Assembly: GCF_000961095.1 (NCBI RefSeq)
Contig: NZ_CP011058.1
Location: forward strand, 2,748,501-2,812,500
From: Paenibacillus beijingensis
GTDB lineage: Bacteria; Bacillota; Bacilli; Paenibacillales; Paenibacillaceae
Reading direction: 5' to 3'
DNA: 64,000 bases
Shown: piece after piece, positions 1 to 8,699 of the stretch
How positions within the stretch are numbered: the stretch's first letter is position 1
How the letters are laid out: each line of letters starts with the position of its first letter
The notes under the pieces: generated by a model
What the model saw: only the letters and a program-made list of their open reading frames with translations
What the model was told of the DNA's origin: nothing
Database searches by the model: none
Program-made: the position numbers and the translations under genes

Positions 1-234
1 GGAGCGGATCCGGTCAGCCCGGAAACAGAGAGCGAAACGGCCGCCACACTTGAGCACTACGATCACGATAATGAACTTACTTGCGGAATCGAGACGCTAT
101 CGGCGATTTTGTTCGGCTTCAAGCGTCCGCTTGAGCTTGTGCGCGCCGGACGTTTGAACGGTTCGCTTGATTCGGCCGAGCTGCTCGAGAAGTTGATTCC
201 CCGCCGCAGCACTTATTTGCTTGATTTTTTCTGA
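1..234 (+). CDS. C-terminal fragment of an Eis-like GNAT N-acetyltransferase (cut by window edge)
   Basis: Reading frame 1 is open from the first base to TGA at 232-234 and gives 77 residues. The end, with 'LFGFKRPLELVRAGRL' followed by 'STYLLDFF', resembles the sterol-carrier-like C-terminal domain of Eis-type acetyltransferases, where an aromatic-rich C-terminus ends next to the active site. That family transfers acetyl groups from acetyl-CoA to amines. The catalytic GNAT domain lies outside the window, so substrate cannot be judged. A rho-independent terminator follows at 283-311, separating it from the ctsR operon. Family assignment rests on the tail only. Confidence 0.6.
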   Translation, partial: GADPVSPETESETAATLEHYDHDNELTCGIETLSAILFGFKRPLELVRAGRLNGSLDSAELLEKLIPRRSTYLLDFF

Positions 235-282
235 GCCTATTTCGCCGTATTTGCCCGCATTGCCTCATCGTGTCAAATTCCG

Positions 283-311
283 GACAGCTGCAGCTTGCAG
301 CTGTCTTTTTT
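283..311 (+). terminator. Rho-independent terminator after the acetyltransferase gene
   Basis: Perfect 10-bp stem GACAGCTGCA (283-292) / TGCAGCTGTC (296-305) with a 3-nt loop, followed by six T (306-311). It isolates the upstream gene from the ctsR promoter. Confidence 0.9.
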
Positions 312-421
312 GCGCCGTGAATCCCGCGGAATGTATCGACAGCTGCATAAATGTATAAATAGGCGCAGCCTGTATCAAGATGTTAACAAGATCATAAAAT
401 AAATAACGCAGGCTAATCCCC

Positions 422-449
422 TTGACCTTTTGGAAAAAAGGCGTATAAT
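422..449 (+). promoter_or_regulatory. Sigma-A promoter of the ctsR-mcsA-mcsB-clpC operon
   Basis: TTGACC (422-427), 16-nt spacer, perfect TATAAT (444-449). Predicted start near 456, so the CtsR heptads at 459-475 lie over the first transcribed bases. The remaining leader to the TTG start at 607 is about 150 nt with no other recognisable element. Confidence 0.9.
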
Positions 450-458
450 TATCATTAA

Positions 459-475
459 AGTCAAAGAAAGTCAAA
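459..475 (+). promoter_or_regulatory. CtsR operator (heptad direct repeat)
   Basis: AGTCAAA (459-465), three bases, AGTCAAA (469-475), followed by a partial third GTCA. This fits the known CtsR consensus of two (A/G)GTCAAA heptads separated by 3 nt. Placement just downstream of a sigma-A promoter and upstream of ctsR itself implies autorepression relieved by heat or protein damage. Confidence 0.92.
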
Positions 476-606
476 GTCAGTTGCTTCCTTTCTCCGGTTC
501 CGGGCAATAATGCCCTGCTGCGGGGGAACACTATCGGCAATGCTTTGGCGCTTTGGCGCAACCGCTACATCGTCTCTTTGTTGGCAGTATTAGGGAGGTT
601 GGGCAT

Positions 607-1068
607 TTGCGTAACATTTCCGATTCTTTGGAGCAGTATCTGAAACAGATCCTGCAGGAAAGCCCGGAAGGCGCGGTTGAAATTCAACGCAATGATTTGG
701 CGGACCGCTTCTCTTGTGTGCCTTCGCAAATCAACTATGTCATCAGTACGCGATTTACACTGGAGAAAGGGTACCTGGTTGAAAGCAAGCGCGGCGGCGG
801 CGGATACATCCGCATTCAGCGGGTGGAGCTGCCGGCCCTTAAAGCGATTCAGGGGCACATCAGCCAGACGATTGGCGAGCAGGTGGACCAGAATGCGGCG
901 GAAGGGCTTATTTACCAGCTTGAAGAAGCGGACCTCATTTCCAGGCGCGAAGGCAATCTGCTGCGTGCGGCGATCTGCCGCGAGGCGCTCGCACTTAAAC
1001 TGCCGCTGCGCGATGAAATCCGGGCCAGATTGCTCAAGGCGATGCTGATTTCATTGCTGATGAAATAG
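607..1068 (+). CDS. ctsR: Class III stress gene repressor CtsR
   Basis: A 153-residue repressor of clp and mcs genes. The N-terminal winged helix-turn-helix (about residues 25-72) includes the glycine-rich wing GGGG at 63-66, which serves as the thermosensor in the family; a C-terminal dimerisation and McsB-interaction domain follows. The TTG at 607 is chosen because it yields the family N-terminus 'MRNISDSLEQYL' and lies 8 nt after AGGGAGG (592-598). The longer ATG-initiated frame from 553 has no ribosome site and adds non-family residues. First gene of the operon, with a CtsR operator upstream. Confidence 0.96.
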   Translation: MRNISDSLEQYLKQILQESPEGAVEIQRNDLADRFSCVPSQINYVISTRFTLEKGYLVESKRGGGGYIRIQRVELPALKAIQGHISQTIGEQVDQNAAEGLIYQLEEADLISRREGNLLRAAICREALALKLPLRDEIRARLLKAMLISLLMK

Positions 1069-1129
1069 AGCCCTTCACTTGCGGGCTTTCGTCCATCAGC
1101 GGGCGGTATTTGCGGAAGGAGGAGACAGA

Positions 1130-1651
1130 TTGCTTTGTCAGGAATGCGGCAAAAGGCCGGCTACACTTCATTTTACGAAAATCATAAATGGGGAGAAGAC
1201 GGAGTTTCATATCTGCGAATCGTGTGCACGGGAAAAGGGCGACAGCATCCCCGGCGCTCCGAACGGCTTCTCCATTCACAGTCTGCTGTCGGGACTGATG
1301 GATTTCGATCCTTCCGGGGGGGCGGCGGGCCTCGGCTCGAAGCCGCAGACGCTGCGCTGCGACGAATGCGGATTGACTTACGGCCAATTCAGCAAGCTGG
1401 GCCGTTTCGGCTGCAGCTCCTGTTACCGTCATTTCGGGGAAAGGCTGGATCCGCTGTTCAAGCGGGTGCACGGCAGCACGGTCCACAGCGGCAAAATTCC
1501 GAAACGCTGCGGCGGACGTATCCAAACCAAACGGGAGATCGACCGGCTTCGTCATGATTTGCAGAGCTCCATTGAGCGGGAGGAGTTTGAAGCTGCCGCC
1601 AGCCTAAGAGACCAGATCCGCGAGCTGGAAAAGCAAATTGCGGAATCCTAG
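1130..1651 (+). CDS. mcsA: McsA, zinc-finger activator of the arginine kinase McsB
   Basis: A 173-residue protein with four CxxC motifs: C3/C6 and C29/C32 near the N-terminus, then CDEC and CSSC around residues 75-100, as expected for the zinc-binding McsA family. The C-terminal 40 residues form a UVR-type coiled coil (EREEFEAAASLRDQI). McsA activates McsB and takes part in CtsR inactivation and delivery of phospho-arginine proteins to ClpC. The TTG start at 1130 follows GGAAGGAGGA (1114-1123) and gives the family start 'MLCQECGKRPATLHF'. Second gene of the operon. Confidence 0.95.
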   Translation: MLCQECGKRPATLHFTKIINGEKTEFHICESCAREKGDSIPGAPNGFSIHSLLSGLMDFDPSGGAAGLGSKPQTLRCDECGLTYGQFSKLGRFGCSSCYRHFGERLDPLFKRVHGSTVHSGKIPKRCGGRIQTKREIDRLRHDLQSSIEREEFEAAASLRDQIRELEKQIAES

Positions 1652-1815
1652 TCCTTCAAAGGAGCGCGAATCTTAGTCTTTGAATGATGCCACTATATCT
1701 CCAGCGGATGGCGCAGCCGCTTGCTGGCGGGTAACTTTTATGAAAAAGTGATCCGGGTAAAGATAAAAAAGAGGGTTTTTGCACATCGACGCAGAACGTG
1801 AAGGAGGGGATATTC

Positions 1816-2901
1816 TTGGCAAAACACCGTTTTGCCCAGGAAGCGCTGAGCGAATGGATGAAGGGCGGCGGTCCCGATTCCGACATCGTGTTCAGCAGCC
1901 GGATACGGATCGCGCGCAATTTGCGCCATAAGCCGTTTCCCATGCTCGCGACGAACCAGCAGTCCCAAGACGTGATGGAGCAGCTCACAGCCGTAGCCCG
2001 GGAGGGCAAGTTGAATAAAGTCGGCACATTCGAAACGATTATTTTGTCCGACCTTAGCGAGTTGGAGCGGAGGGTGCTCGTCGAGAAGCATCTGATCAGT
2101 CCGGGTTTGGCCAACGAATCGCGAAGCGGGGCGCTCATATTGAGCGACAACGAATCCGTGAGCATTATGATTAATGAAGAAGACCATTTGCGTATCCAAT
2201 GTTTGTATCCCGGCTTTCAAATTCAGGAAGCCTGGTCGTTGGCAAGCCGCATTGACGATATTTTTGAAGAAGCGGCCGATTATGCGTTTGACGAAAAAAG
2301 AGGGTATTTGACCAGCTGTCCGACCAATGTCGGAACGGGCATCCGGGCATCGGTAATGATGCACCTGCCGGCACTGGTGATGACCCAGCAAATCAACCGC
2401 ATCCTGTCGGCCATTACTCAGGTCGGCCTGGCTGTCAGAGGACTTTACGGCGAAGGCAGCGAGGCGATCGGGAACCTGTTTCAAATTTCGAACCAGATTA
2501 CGCTAGGACAGTCGGAGAATGAAATTATTACGAATCTGTACAGCGTCGTCCGGCAAATCATCGAGCATGAGAAAGCGGCGCGCGAGCGGCTGATGGCGGA
2601 TTCCAGGCTGCGCATCGAGGACCGGGTCAGAAGATCGTACGGCATTTTGTCCTATGCGGCGATTATGGATTCCAAAGAGTCGGCGCAGCGGCTGTCGGAT
2701 GTCAGGCTCGGCATCGACCTCGGCTTGATTAGCCAAGTTTCGCCGCAGGTAATGAATGAATTGATGGTTATGACTCAACCGGGCTTTTTGCAGCAGGCTT
2801 TTGATGAAAAAATGAATCCGGACCAGCGCGATGTCCGCCGCGCGGAACTGATCCGCCGGCAGCTGGTTCCCCGATCCGAACATGGAGGTGCATTGGAATG
2901 A
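1816..2901 (+). CDS. mcsB: Protein-arginine kinase McsB
   Basis: A 361-residue kinase of the phosphagen-kinase fold that phosphorylates arginines, marking proteins for ClpCP. Visible motifs are SSRIRIARN (27-35), NEEDH (120-124), and SCPTNVGTG with the conserved cysteine at about 168, all shared with ATP:guanido phosphotransferases. The TTG at 1816 is preferred because AAGGAGGGG (1801-1809) precedes it by six bases; an in-frame GTG at 1798 lies upstream of that site. The gene is 164 nt downstream of mcsA and overlaps the clpC start by 4 nt (ATGA), which suggests translational coupling. Confidence 0.96.
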   Translation: MAKHRFAQEALSEWMKGGGPDSDIVFSSRIRIARNLRHKPFPMLATNQQSQDVMEQLTAVAREGKLNKVGTFETIILSDLSELERRVLVEKHLISPGLANESRSGALILSDNESVSIMINEEDHLRIQCLYPGFQIQEAWSLASRIDDIFEEAADYAFDEKRGYLTSCPTNVGTGIRASVMMHLPALVMTQQINRILSAITQVGLAVRGLYGEGSEAIGNLFQISNQITLGQSENEIITNLYSVVRQIIEHEKAARERLMADSRLRIEDRVRRSYGILSYAAIMDSKESAQRLSDVRLGIDLGLISQVSPQVMNELMVMTQPGFLQQAFDEKMNPDQRDVRRAELIRRQLVPRSEHGGALE

Positions 2902-5342
2902 TGTTTGGAAGATTTACGGAACGCGCTCAGAAGGTACTTGCTCTTGCTCAAGAGGAAGCGGTACGTCTTGGACACAACAATATCGGCACGGAACACATTT
3001 TGCTCGGCCTGATCCGCGAAGGCGAAGGCATTGCGGCGAAAGCGCTGATCGGCCTCGGCCTCGGCCTTGAGAAAATCCAGGACGAAGTCGAAGCGCTGAT
3101 CGGACGCGGGCAGGAGCAGCCGACGAACATCGCCTATACCCCGCGCGCGAAAAAAGTGATCGAATTGTCGATGGACGAAGCCCGCAAGCTCGGCCATACG
3201 TATGTCGGCACGGAGCACATTTTGCTCGGCCTCATCCGTGAGGGAGAGGGTGTAGCGGCACGTGTGCTGAACAACCTCGGCATCAGCCTGAACAAAGCGC
3301 GTCAGCAAGTGCTGCAGCTGCTCGGCAGCAGCGAAGCCGTTTCCAGCAGCCACGGCGCGCCGGCGAACGTGAGCACGCCGACGCTTGACGGTCTGGCCCG
3401 CGATTTGACGGCAACCGCACGCGACGGCAACCTCGATCCGGTTATCGGCCGCAGCAAAGAAATTGAACGCGTCATTCAAGTGCTCAGCCGCCGCACGAAG
3501 AACAATCCGGTGCTGATCGGCGAGCCCGGCGTCGGCAAAACGGCGATTGCCGAAGGGCTGGCGCAAAAAATTATCGCCAACGAAATTCCCGAAACGCTGC
3601 GCGACAAACGCGTCATGACGCTCGACATGGGCTCGGTCGTGGCGGGTACGAAATACCGCGGCGAATTCGAGGACCGTTTGAAAAAAATTATGGATGAAAT
3701 CCGCCAGGCGGGCAACATCATCCTGTTCATCGACGAGCTGCACACGCTGATCGGCGCAGGCGGCGCGGAAGGGGCGATCGACGCCTCCAACATCCTGAAG
3801 CCGGCGCTGGCGCGCGGCGAGCTGCAGTGCATCGGCGCGACAACGCTCGACGAATACCGCAAATATATCGAGAAGGACGCCGCTCTTGAGCGCCGCTTCC
3901 AGCCGATTACGGTCGATCAGCCGACGCCGGAAGAAGCGATTCAAATTCTGATGGGACTGCGCGACCGTTACGAAGCGCATCACCGCGTAAAAATTACCGA
4001 CGATTCGATCGTTGCGGCGGTTAAATTGTCGGATCGCTACATCACCGATCGTTTCCTGCCGGATAAAGCAATCGATCTGATCGACGAGGCGGGCTCCAAA
4101 GTAAGACTGAATTCGTACACGGTTCCGCCCGATCTGAAGCAGCTCGAAAGCCGTCTCGAAGACGTGCGCAAGGAGAAGGACGCCGCCGTACAAAGCCAGG
4201 AATTCGAGAAAGCGGCCGCTTTGCGCGATACCGAACAGAAGATTCGCGAAGAGCTCGACGTGACGAAGAACAACTGGAAAGAAAAACAAGGCCGTACCGA
4301 CTCCGAAGTAACGCCGGAAGACATCGCCGAAATCGTCGCAAGCTGGACCGGCATTCCCGTCAGGAAGCTGGCTGAAGAGGAAACCGAGCGTCTGCTCAAG
4401 ATGGAAAGCATTCTGCATGACCGGGTTATCGGCCAGAACGATGCCGTCAAAGCGGTATCCCGCGCAATCCGCCGCGCCCGTGCCGGACTGAAAGATCCGA
4501 AGCGCCCGATGGGCTCCTTCATCTTCCTCGGCCCGACCGGCGTCGGTAAAACGGAGCTGGCACGCGCCCTTGCCGAAGCGATGTTCGGCGACGAGAACGC
4601 CGTCATCCGGATCGACATGTCCGAGTACATGGAGAAGCATTCCACTTCCCGTCTCGTCGGAGCGCCTCCGGGATATGTCGGCTACGAGGAAGGCGGCCAG
4701 CTGACCGAGAAAGTCCGCCGCAAACCGTATTCCGTCGTGCTGCTCGACGAAATCGAGAAGGCGCATCCGGAAGTATTCAACATTTTGCTGCAGGTGCTGG
4801 AGGACGGCCGTCTGACCGACTCCAAAGGACGCGTCGTCGACTTCCGCAACACGCTGATAATTATGACGTCCAACGTCGGTGCGGATCAAATCAAGCGCAA
4901 TTCGACGCTCGGCTTCACGGCTTCCCAGGATGCCGGCCGCGAATTCACGCTGATGAAGGACAAAGTAATGGGCGAGCTGAAGAAAAGCTTCCGTCCGGAG
5001 TTCCTGAACCGGATCGACGAATCGATCGTGTTCCATTCGCTGGAGCAGGAGCATATCACCGAAATCGTGACGCTCATGTCCGAAGAGCTGCGTAAACGGC
5101 TGCGTGAGCAGGAAGTGGATTTCACGCTTACCGATGCGGCGAAATCGTTCCTCGCCAAGGAAGGGTTCGACCAGCAGTACGGTGCCCGTCCGCTGCGCCG
5201 GGCCATTCAGAAGCATATCGAGGACCGTCTGTCCGAAGATCTGCTGCTGGGCAAAATCAACAAAGGCGACACGCTCGTCATTGATGAAAAAGAAGGCACG
5301 CTGACCGTAGAGCCGGTCGGAGCGGGATCCTCGAAGTCGTAA
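2898..5342 (+). CDS. clpC: AAA+ unfoldase ClpC, ATPase of the ClpCP protease
   Basis: An 814-residue class I Clp ATPase. Two N-domain repeats (residues about 1-150, each with GTEHILLGLIREGEG) bind McsB/phospho-arginine or MecA-type adaptors. AAA-1 has Walker A GEPGVGKT (208-215) and Walker B LFIDE (276-280). A UVR-like middle domain lies around 410-460. AAA-2 has GPTGVGKTE and LLDEIEKAHPEV. A ClpP-docking loop LGF sits in 'NSTLGFTA'. The start is the first of two adjacent ATGs, overlapping mcsB; the family begins MMFGRFTERA. Last gene of the CtsR operon, closed by a strong terminator. Confidence 0.98.
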   Translation: MMFGRFTERAQKVLALAQEEAVRLGHNNIGTEHILLGLIREGEGIAAKALIGLGLGLEKIQDEVEALIGRGQEQPTNIAYTPRAKKVIELSMDEARKLGHTYVGTEHILLGLIREGEGVAARVLNNLGISLNKARQQVLQLLGSSEAVSSSHGAPANVSTPTLDGLARDLTATARDGNLDPVIGRSKEIERVIQVLSRRTKNNPVLIGEPGVGKTAIAEGLAQKIIANEIPETLRDKRVMTLDMGSVVAGTKYRGEFEDRLKKIMDEIRQAGNIILFIDELHTLIGAGGAEGAIDASNILKPALARGELQCIGATTLDEYRKYIEKDAALERRFQPITVDQPTPEEAIQILMGLRDRYEAHHRVKITDDSIVAAVKLSDRYITDRFLPDKAIDLIDEAGSKVRLNSYTVPPDLKQLESRLEDVRKEKDAAVQSQEFEKAAALRDTEQKIREELDVTKNNWKEKQGRTDSEVTPEDIAEIVASWTGIPVRKLAEEETERLLKMESILHDRVIGQNDAVKAVSRAIRRARAGLKDPKRPMGSFIFLGPTGVGKTELARALAEAMFGDENAVIRIDMSEYMEKHSTSRLVGAPPGYVGYEEGGQLTEKVRRKPYSVVLLDEIEKAHPEVFNILLQVLEDGRLTDSKGRVVDFRNTLIIMTSNVGADQIKRNSTLGFTASQDAGREFTLMKDKVMGELKKSFRPEFLNRIDESIVFHSLEQEHITEIVTLMSEELRKRLREQEVDFTLTDAAKSFLAKEGFDQQYGARPLRRAIQKHIEDRLSEDLLLGKINKGDTLVIDEKEGTLTVEPVGAGSSKS

Positions 5343-5374
5343 ACCACTTTCTAATTCATATACGATTAACGTAA

Positions 5375-5410
5375 GGCGGCGGCCCTAGTGAAGGGGCGCC
5401 GCCTTTTTTT
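5375..5410 (+). terminator. Rho-independent terminator of the ctsR-clpC operon
   Basis: GGCGGCG (5375-5381) pairs with CGCCGCC (5397-5403), with further G-C pairs inside, followed by seven T (5404-5410). Confidence 0.93.
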
Positions 5411-5512
5411 GTCCGGAAGAACGCGTTCCTCATTTGTTCCGGCAAGGGGATAAATGGTAATCTGATAGAAGAAAGCGCCAGTAGTGGAATCCAAACTCGA
5501 GGAGGTATGGAT

Positions 5513-5980
5513 ATGATCGTTGTGACCAACACCATTCAAATTAAGAAAGGGCACGGGAGGCAGGTGGCCGCGCGGTTCAAAAACCCGAAGGGCGTTCATA
5601 CGATGCCGGGTTTTGTGAAAATGGAGCTGCTTTTGTCGGAAAGCGGCGAGGAGGCGGAAGAGCTGAAAGTGGTGACGACCTGGCAAAATAAAGCCTCTTT
5701 CGACAACTGGGTGAACAGCGATTCGTTCAAGGAAGCGCATGCCCGCCGTTCGTCCGCGGGCACGGGCGGGGGACATCCGGGAGGAAAGCCGCCGGAGCAT
5801 GCCGGCAGCCATCTGAGCAGTCCATCGCAAGGTCAAGGCGGGCATCACTCCGCAGAGCAGCCACAGGATCAGAGCGGACATCCCGGCGGGACGGCTGCCG
5901 GTCCGGGACCGATTATGCTCGGTTCGAAGCTGTCGATTCATGAGCTTCTGTTTACCCAGGAAGCGGTTTCCCCGACATAA
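5513..5980 (+). CDS. IsdG/Hmo-type heme-degrading monooxygenase with a His/Gly/Gln-rich insert
   Basis: 155 residues of the antibiotic-biosynthesis-monooxygenase fold. The N-terminus 'MIVVTNTIQI' and the segment FDNWVNSDSFKEAH supply Asn6, Trp66 and His76, in the same arrangement as the heme-contacting Asn/Trp/His of IsdG-like heme monooxygenases, which open heme to release iron. Between about 79 and 134 lies a low-complexity stretch rich in Gly, His, Gln, Ser and Pro with six histidines, before a hydrophobic C-terminus. ATG 5513 is chosen over ATG 5507 because GAGGAGGT ends at 5506. Monocistronic between two terminators. Enzymatic role is inferred from family. Confidence 0.8.
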   Translation: MIVVTNTIQIKKGHGRQVAARFKNPKGVHTMPGFVKMELLLSESGEEAEELKVVTTWQNKASFDNWVNSDSFKEAHARRSSAGTGGGHPGGKPPEHAGSHLSSPSQGQGGHHSAEQPQDQSGHPGGTAAGPGPIMLGSKLSIHELLFTQEAVSPT

Positions 5981-5987
5981 TATCGCC

Positions 5988-6025
5988 GCCGTATCCGTTC
6001 TTTTTCGAACGGGTACGGCTTTTTT
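5988..6025 (+). terminator. Rho-independent terminator after the heme monooxygenase gene
   Basis: Thirteen-base arms (5988-6000 and 6007-6019; core CCGTTC/GAACGG, one G-T pair) around a 6-nt loop, followed by TTTTTT (6020-6025). Confidence 0.9.
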
Positions 6026-6132
6026 GTTGCGAACAGGCGAATCCGTATATTTTCGTACAATGAGGGTTTATTGCCGCTTGCATAAATGGTAAACTTTGAA
6101 GGGTGATGTCAATTCTGTCAAAGGAGCCGCTT

Positions 6133-7500
6133 ATGGCAAAAGTGAAAGTGAAATTTATTTGCACGGAATGCGGCACCGAATCGCCCAAGTGGCTCGGCAA
6201 ATGCCCTGGCTGCAGCGCGTGGAATACGATGGCGGAAGAGAAGGAAACCGTTGTCAAAACGCAAGGCGCATTTGTTACGGGAAACGGGACGAAAGAAAAG
6301 CCGCGTTCCATCATAGATATAGAAAGCGGGCGCGAGCCCAGAATCGAGACACGCCTGAACGAATTGAACCGCGTGCTGGGCGGCGGCGTCGTTCCGGGTT
6401 CCCTCATTCTGGTCGGGGGCGATCCCGGCATCGGCAAATCGACGCTGCTGCTGCAAACGTCGCATGCGCTGGCCGATACCGGACTTAAGGTGCTGTATAT
6501 TTCCGGTGAGGAATCGGTGCGGCAGACGAAGCTGCGGGCTGACCGTCTCGGGGCGCTGTCGAAGTCGCTGTTTGTACTGTGCGAGACGAATATGGAGCAT
6601 ATTAATGAAGCGATCGACTCGCTGGGTCCGGACTTTCTCGTCATCGACTCCATTCAAACGGTCTACGAGCCGAGCGTCCAATCGGCTCCGGGTAGCGTGG
6701 CCCAGGTGCGGGAGTGCACGTCGCACTTTATGCGGCTGGCGAAAGTGAAAGGGATTGCGACCGTGCTCGTCGGCCATGTGACCAAAGAAGGGGCGATCGC
6801 CGGCCCGAGGCTGCTCGAGCATATGGTCGACTGCGTGTTGTACTTCGAAGGCGAGCGCCATCATTCCTACCGCCTGCTGCGGGCGGTCAAAAACCGCTTC
6901 GGCTCCACAAACGAAATCGGCATTTTCGAGATGGGAGAGGACGGCTTGACCGAGGTGTCCAACCCGTCGGAGCAGTTTCTGTCTGAGCGGCCGCTCGGCG
7001 TCTCCGGCTCTACCGTAGTGGCCAGCGTCGAAGGAACGCGGCCGGTGCTGGTGGAGCTGCAGGCGCTTGTGGCGCCTACCCACTTCCCGTCGCCGAGACG
7101 GACGGCAACCGGCGTCGACCACAACCGGATGGCGCTCATCATCGCCGTGCTGGAGAAGCGGATTGGCATGTTTTTACAGACGCAGGACGCTTATCTTAAT
7201 GTCGCCGGAGGCGTCCGGCTCGATGAGCCGGCCGTCGATTTGGCCGCGGCGGTCTCGCTGGCGTCGAGCTTCCGGGATGCGCCGACGCGCCCGTTCGACG
7301 TCGTCTTCGGCGAAGTAGGGCTTACGGGCGAGGTGCGGGCCGTGTCGCGCGCGGAGCAGCGGGTTAAAGAAGCGGAGAAGCTCGGTTTTAAGCGTGTTAT
7401 TATGCCGGAAAAAAGTCTAAAAGGGTGGAAACCGCCCGCAGGCATTGAAATCATCGGCGTCGGAACGGTTTCGGAAGCGCTGAAAGCGGCGCTTGAATAG
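6133..7500 (+). CDS. radA: DNA repair protein RadA (Sms)
   Basis: 455 residues. N-terminal C4 zinc finger C10/C13...C24/C27 (CTEC, CPGC); RecA-like ATPase with Walker A GGDPGIGKST (95-104); the RadA-specific KNRFGS motif; C-terminal Lon-protease-like domain without protease function. RadA is a branch-migration helicase in recombination and, in B. subtilis, a partner that inhibits DisA. ATG 6133 is preferred over the upstream ATG 6103 because AAAGGAG (6120-6126) sits 6 nt before it and the family starts MAKxK. disA follows after 15 nt, matching that functional link. Confidence 0.97.
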   Translation: MAKVKVKFICTECGTESPKWLGKCPGCSAWNTMAEEKETVVKTQGAFVTGNGTKEKPRSIIDIESGREPRIETRLNELNRVLGGGVVPGSLILVGGDPGIGKSTLLLQTSHALADTGLKVLYISGEESVRQTKLRADRLGALSKSLFVLCETNMEHINEAIDSLGPDFLVIDSIQTVYEPSVQSAPGSVAQVRECTSHFMRLAKVKGIATVLVGHVTKEGAIAGPRLLEHMVDCVLYFEGERHHSYRLLRAVKNRFGSTNEIGIFEMGEDGLTEVSNPSEQFLSERPLGVSGSTVVASVEGTRPVLVELQALVAPTHFPSPRRTATGVDHNRMALIIAVLEKRIGMFLQTQDAYLNVAGGVRLDEPAVDLAAAVSLASSFRDAPTRPFDVVFGEVGLTGEVRAVSRAEQRVKEAEKLGFKRVIMPEKSLKGWKPPAGIEIIGVGTVSEALKAALE

Positions 7501-7515
7501 GGGGCACAACAACTG

Positions 7516-8592
7516 ATGAAGGAACAGAGAGAGCAGGAAACAATGAACCAGCTGCTGCCGCTCGTTGCGCCGGGAACCGCATTCCGGGAAGGGCTGGAAA
7601 ATGTGCTTCGGGCCAAGACGGGGGCGCTGATCGTCGTCGGTTACAGTCCCGAAGTGATGGAAGTGGTGGACGGCGGATTTTCGATCAATTGCGATTTTTC
7701 ACCCAACTATTTATATGAATTGGCCAAGATGGATGGGGCCATTATATTAAGCGAGGACATGCGCCGCATTCTGTACGCCAATACGCAGCTTATTCCAGAC
7801 AGTTCCATTACGTCGATCGAGACGGGAATCCGTCACCGGACGGCGGAACGGGTTGCCAAGCAGACGGGCAAGCTGGTCGTGTCCATCTCGCAACGGCGCA
7901 ACGTGATTACGCTGTACCAGGGCAATTTGCGCTATTCGCTCAAAGATATGGGTGTCATTTTGACAAAAGCAAACCTGGCCATCCAAACGCTTGAGAAGTA
8001 TAAAGCGGTGCTGAAGCAGGCATTCACCAATTTGTCGGCGCTGGAATTCGAGGAGCTCGTTACGCTGCAGGAGGTGGCCCATGTCATCCACCGGGTGGAG
8101 ATGGTGCTTCGCATCAAGATGGAGATTAAGCGTTATGTCAATGAGCTGGGAACGGAAGGGCGCCTGATCAGCATGCAGCTGGAGGAACTGATCGTCGGCG
8201 TTGAAGAGGATGCATGGTTCCTGCTTAAAGATTACGTTCGCGACAACAATGACGAGAAAATCCGTGAAATCCGGGGTTCGCTGAAAAAATTGAGCAACGA
8301 CGATCTCCTTGACCGGACGCAAATTATCCGGCTGCTCGGTTACCCGCAAGGTGCGGCAATCGCCGAAGAAGCGGTTTCTCCGCGCGGGTACCGGTTAATG
8401 TATCGTATCCCCCGTTTGCCGATCGTCATCATGAACAATCTGGTCGAACGGTTCGGCCATCTGCCGCACATCGTCATGGCGACGATTGAAGAGCTGGATG
8501 ATGTGGATGGGATAGGAGAGGTTCGGGCACGGGCGATTAAGGAAGGCTTGAAGCGGATTCAGGAACAAATGTTCATTGACAGGCAAATATGA
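7516..8592 (+). CDS. disA: DNA integrity scanning diadenylate cyclase DisA
   Basis: 358 residues making c-di-AMP from two ATP. The DAC domain carries the catalytic DGA (73-75) and RHR (106-108) motifs. A helical linker spans about 150-290, and the C-terminus has a helix-hairpin-helix DNA-binding domain (VDGIGEVRARAIKEGL) that recognises branched DNA and halts synthesis. The ATG follows the radA stop by 15 nt with a weak G-rich site, so co-expression with radA is likely. A sigma-A promoter for pssA is embedded at the 3' end. Confidence 0.98.
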   Translation: MKEQREQETMNQLLPLVAPGTAFREGLENVLRAKTGALIVVGYSPEVMEVVDGGFSINCDFSPNYLYELAKMDGAIILSEDMRRILYANTQLIPDSSITSIETGIRHRTAERVAKQTGKLVVSISQRRNVITLYQGNLRYSLKDMGVILTKANLAIQTLEKYKAVLKQAFTNLSALEFEELVTLQEVAHVIHRVEMVLRIKMEIKRYVNELGTEGRLISMQLEELIVGVEEDAWFLLKDYVRDNNDEKIREIRGSLKKLSNDDLLDRTQIIRLLGYPQGAAIAEEAVSPRGYRLMYRIPRLPIVIMNNLVERFGHLPHIVMATIEELDDVDGIGEVRARAIKEGLKRIQEQMFIDRQI

Positions 8593-8604
8593 ATCCCATA
8601 GAAT
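8576..8604 (+). promoter_or_regulatory. Sigma-A promoter for pssA
   Basis: Perfect TTGACA (8576-8581), 17-nt spacer, TAGAAT (8599-8604). It overlaps the last codons of disA and suggests pssA is transcribed on its own as well as by read-through. Confidence 0.8.
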
Positions 8605-8699
8605 TGGTTAATGTGATCGGACGGCTGGATGTATATGGAATTGGGCGTTGCCGGAACGCCTGCTGCATTTAAGGGCACAGATGAGATGAGGTGATCGCG

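Noticed and set aside
1652..1815. Extra gene or promoter between mcsA and mcsB
   Set aside because: No ribosome site followed by a sensible frame and no clear -35/-10 pair; it is only a longer gap within the operon.
2775..5216. Very long minus-strand open frame opposite clpC (also similar ones opposite rpoB, rpoC and fusA)
   Set aside because: Antisense shadows from strong codon bias of highly expressed genes; no ribosome sites and no family motifs.
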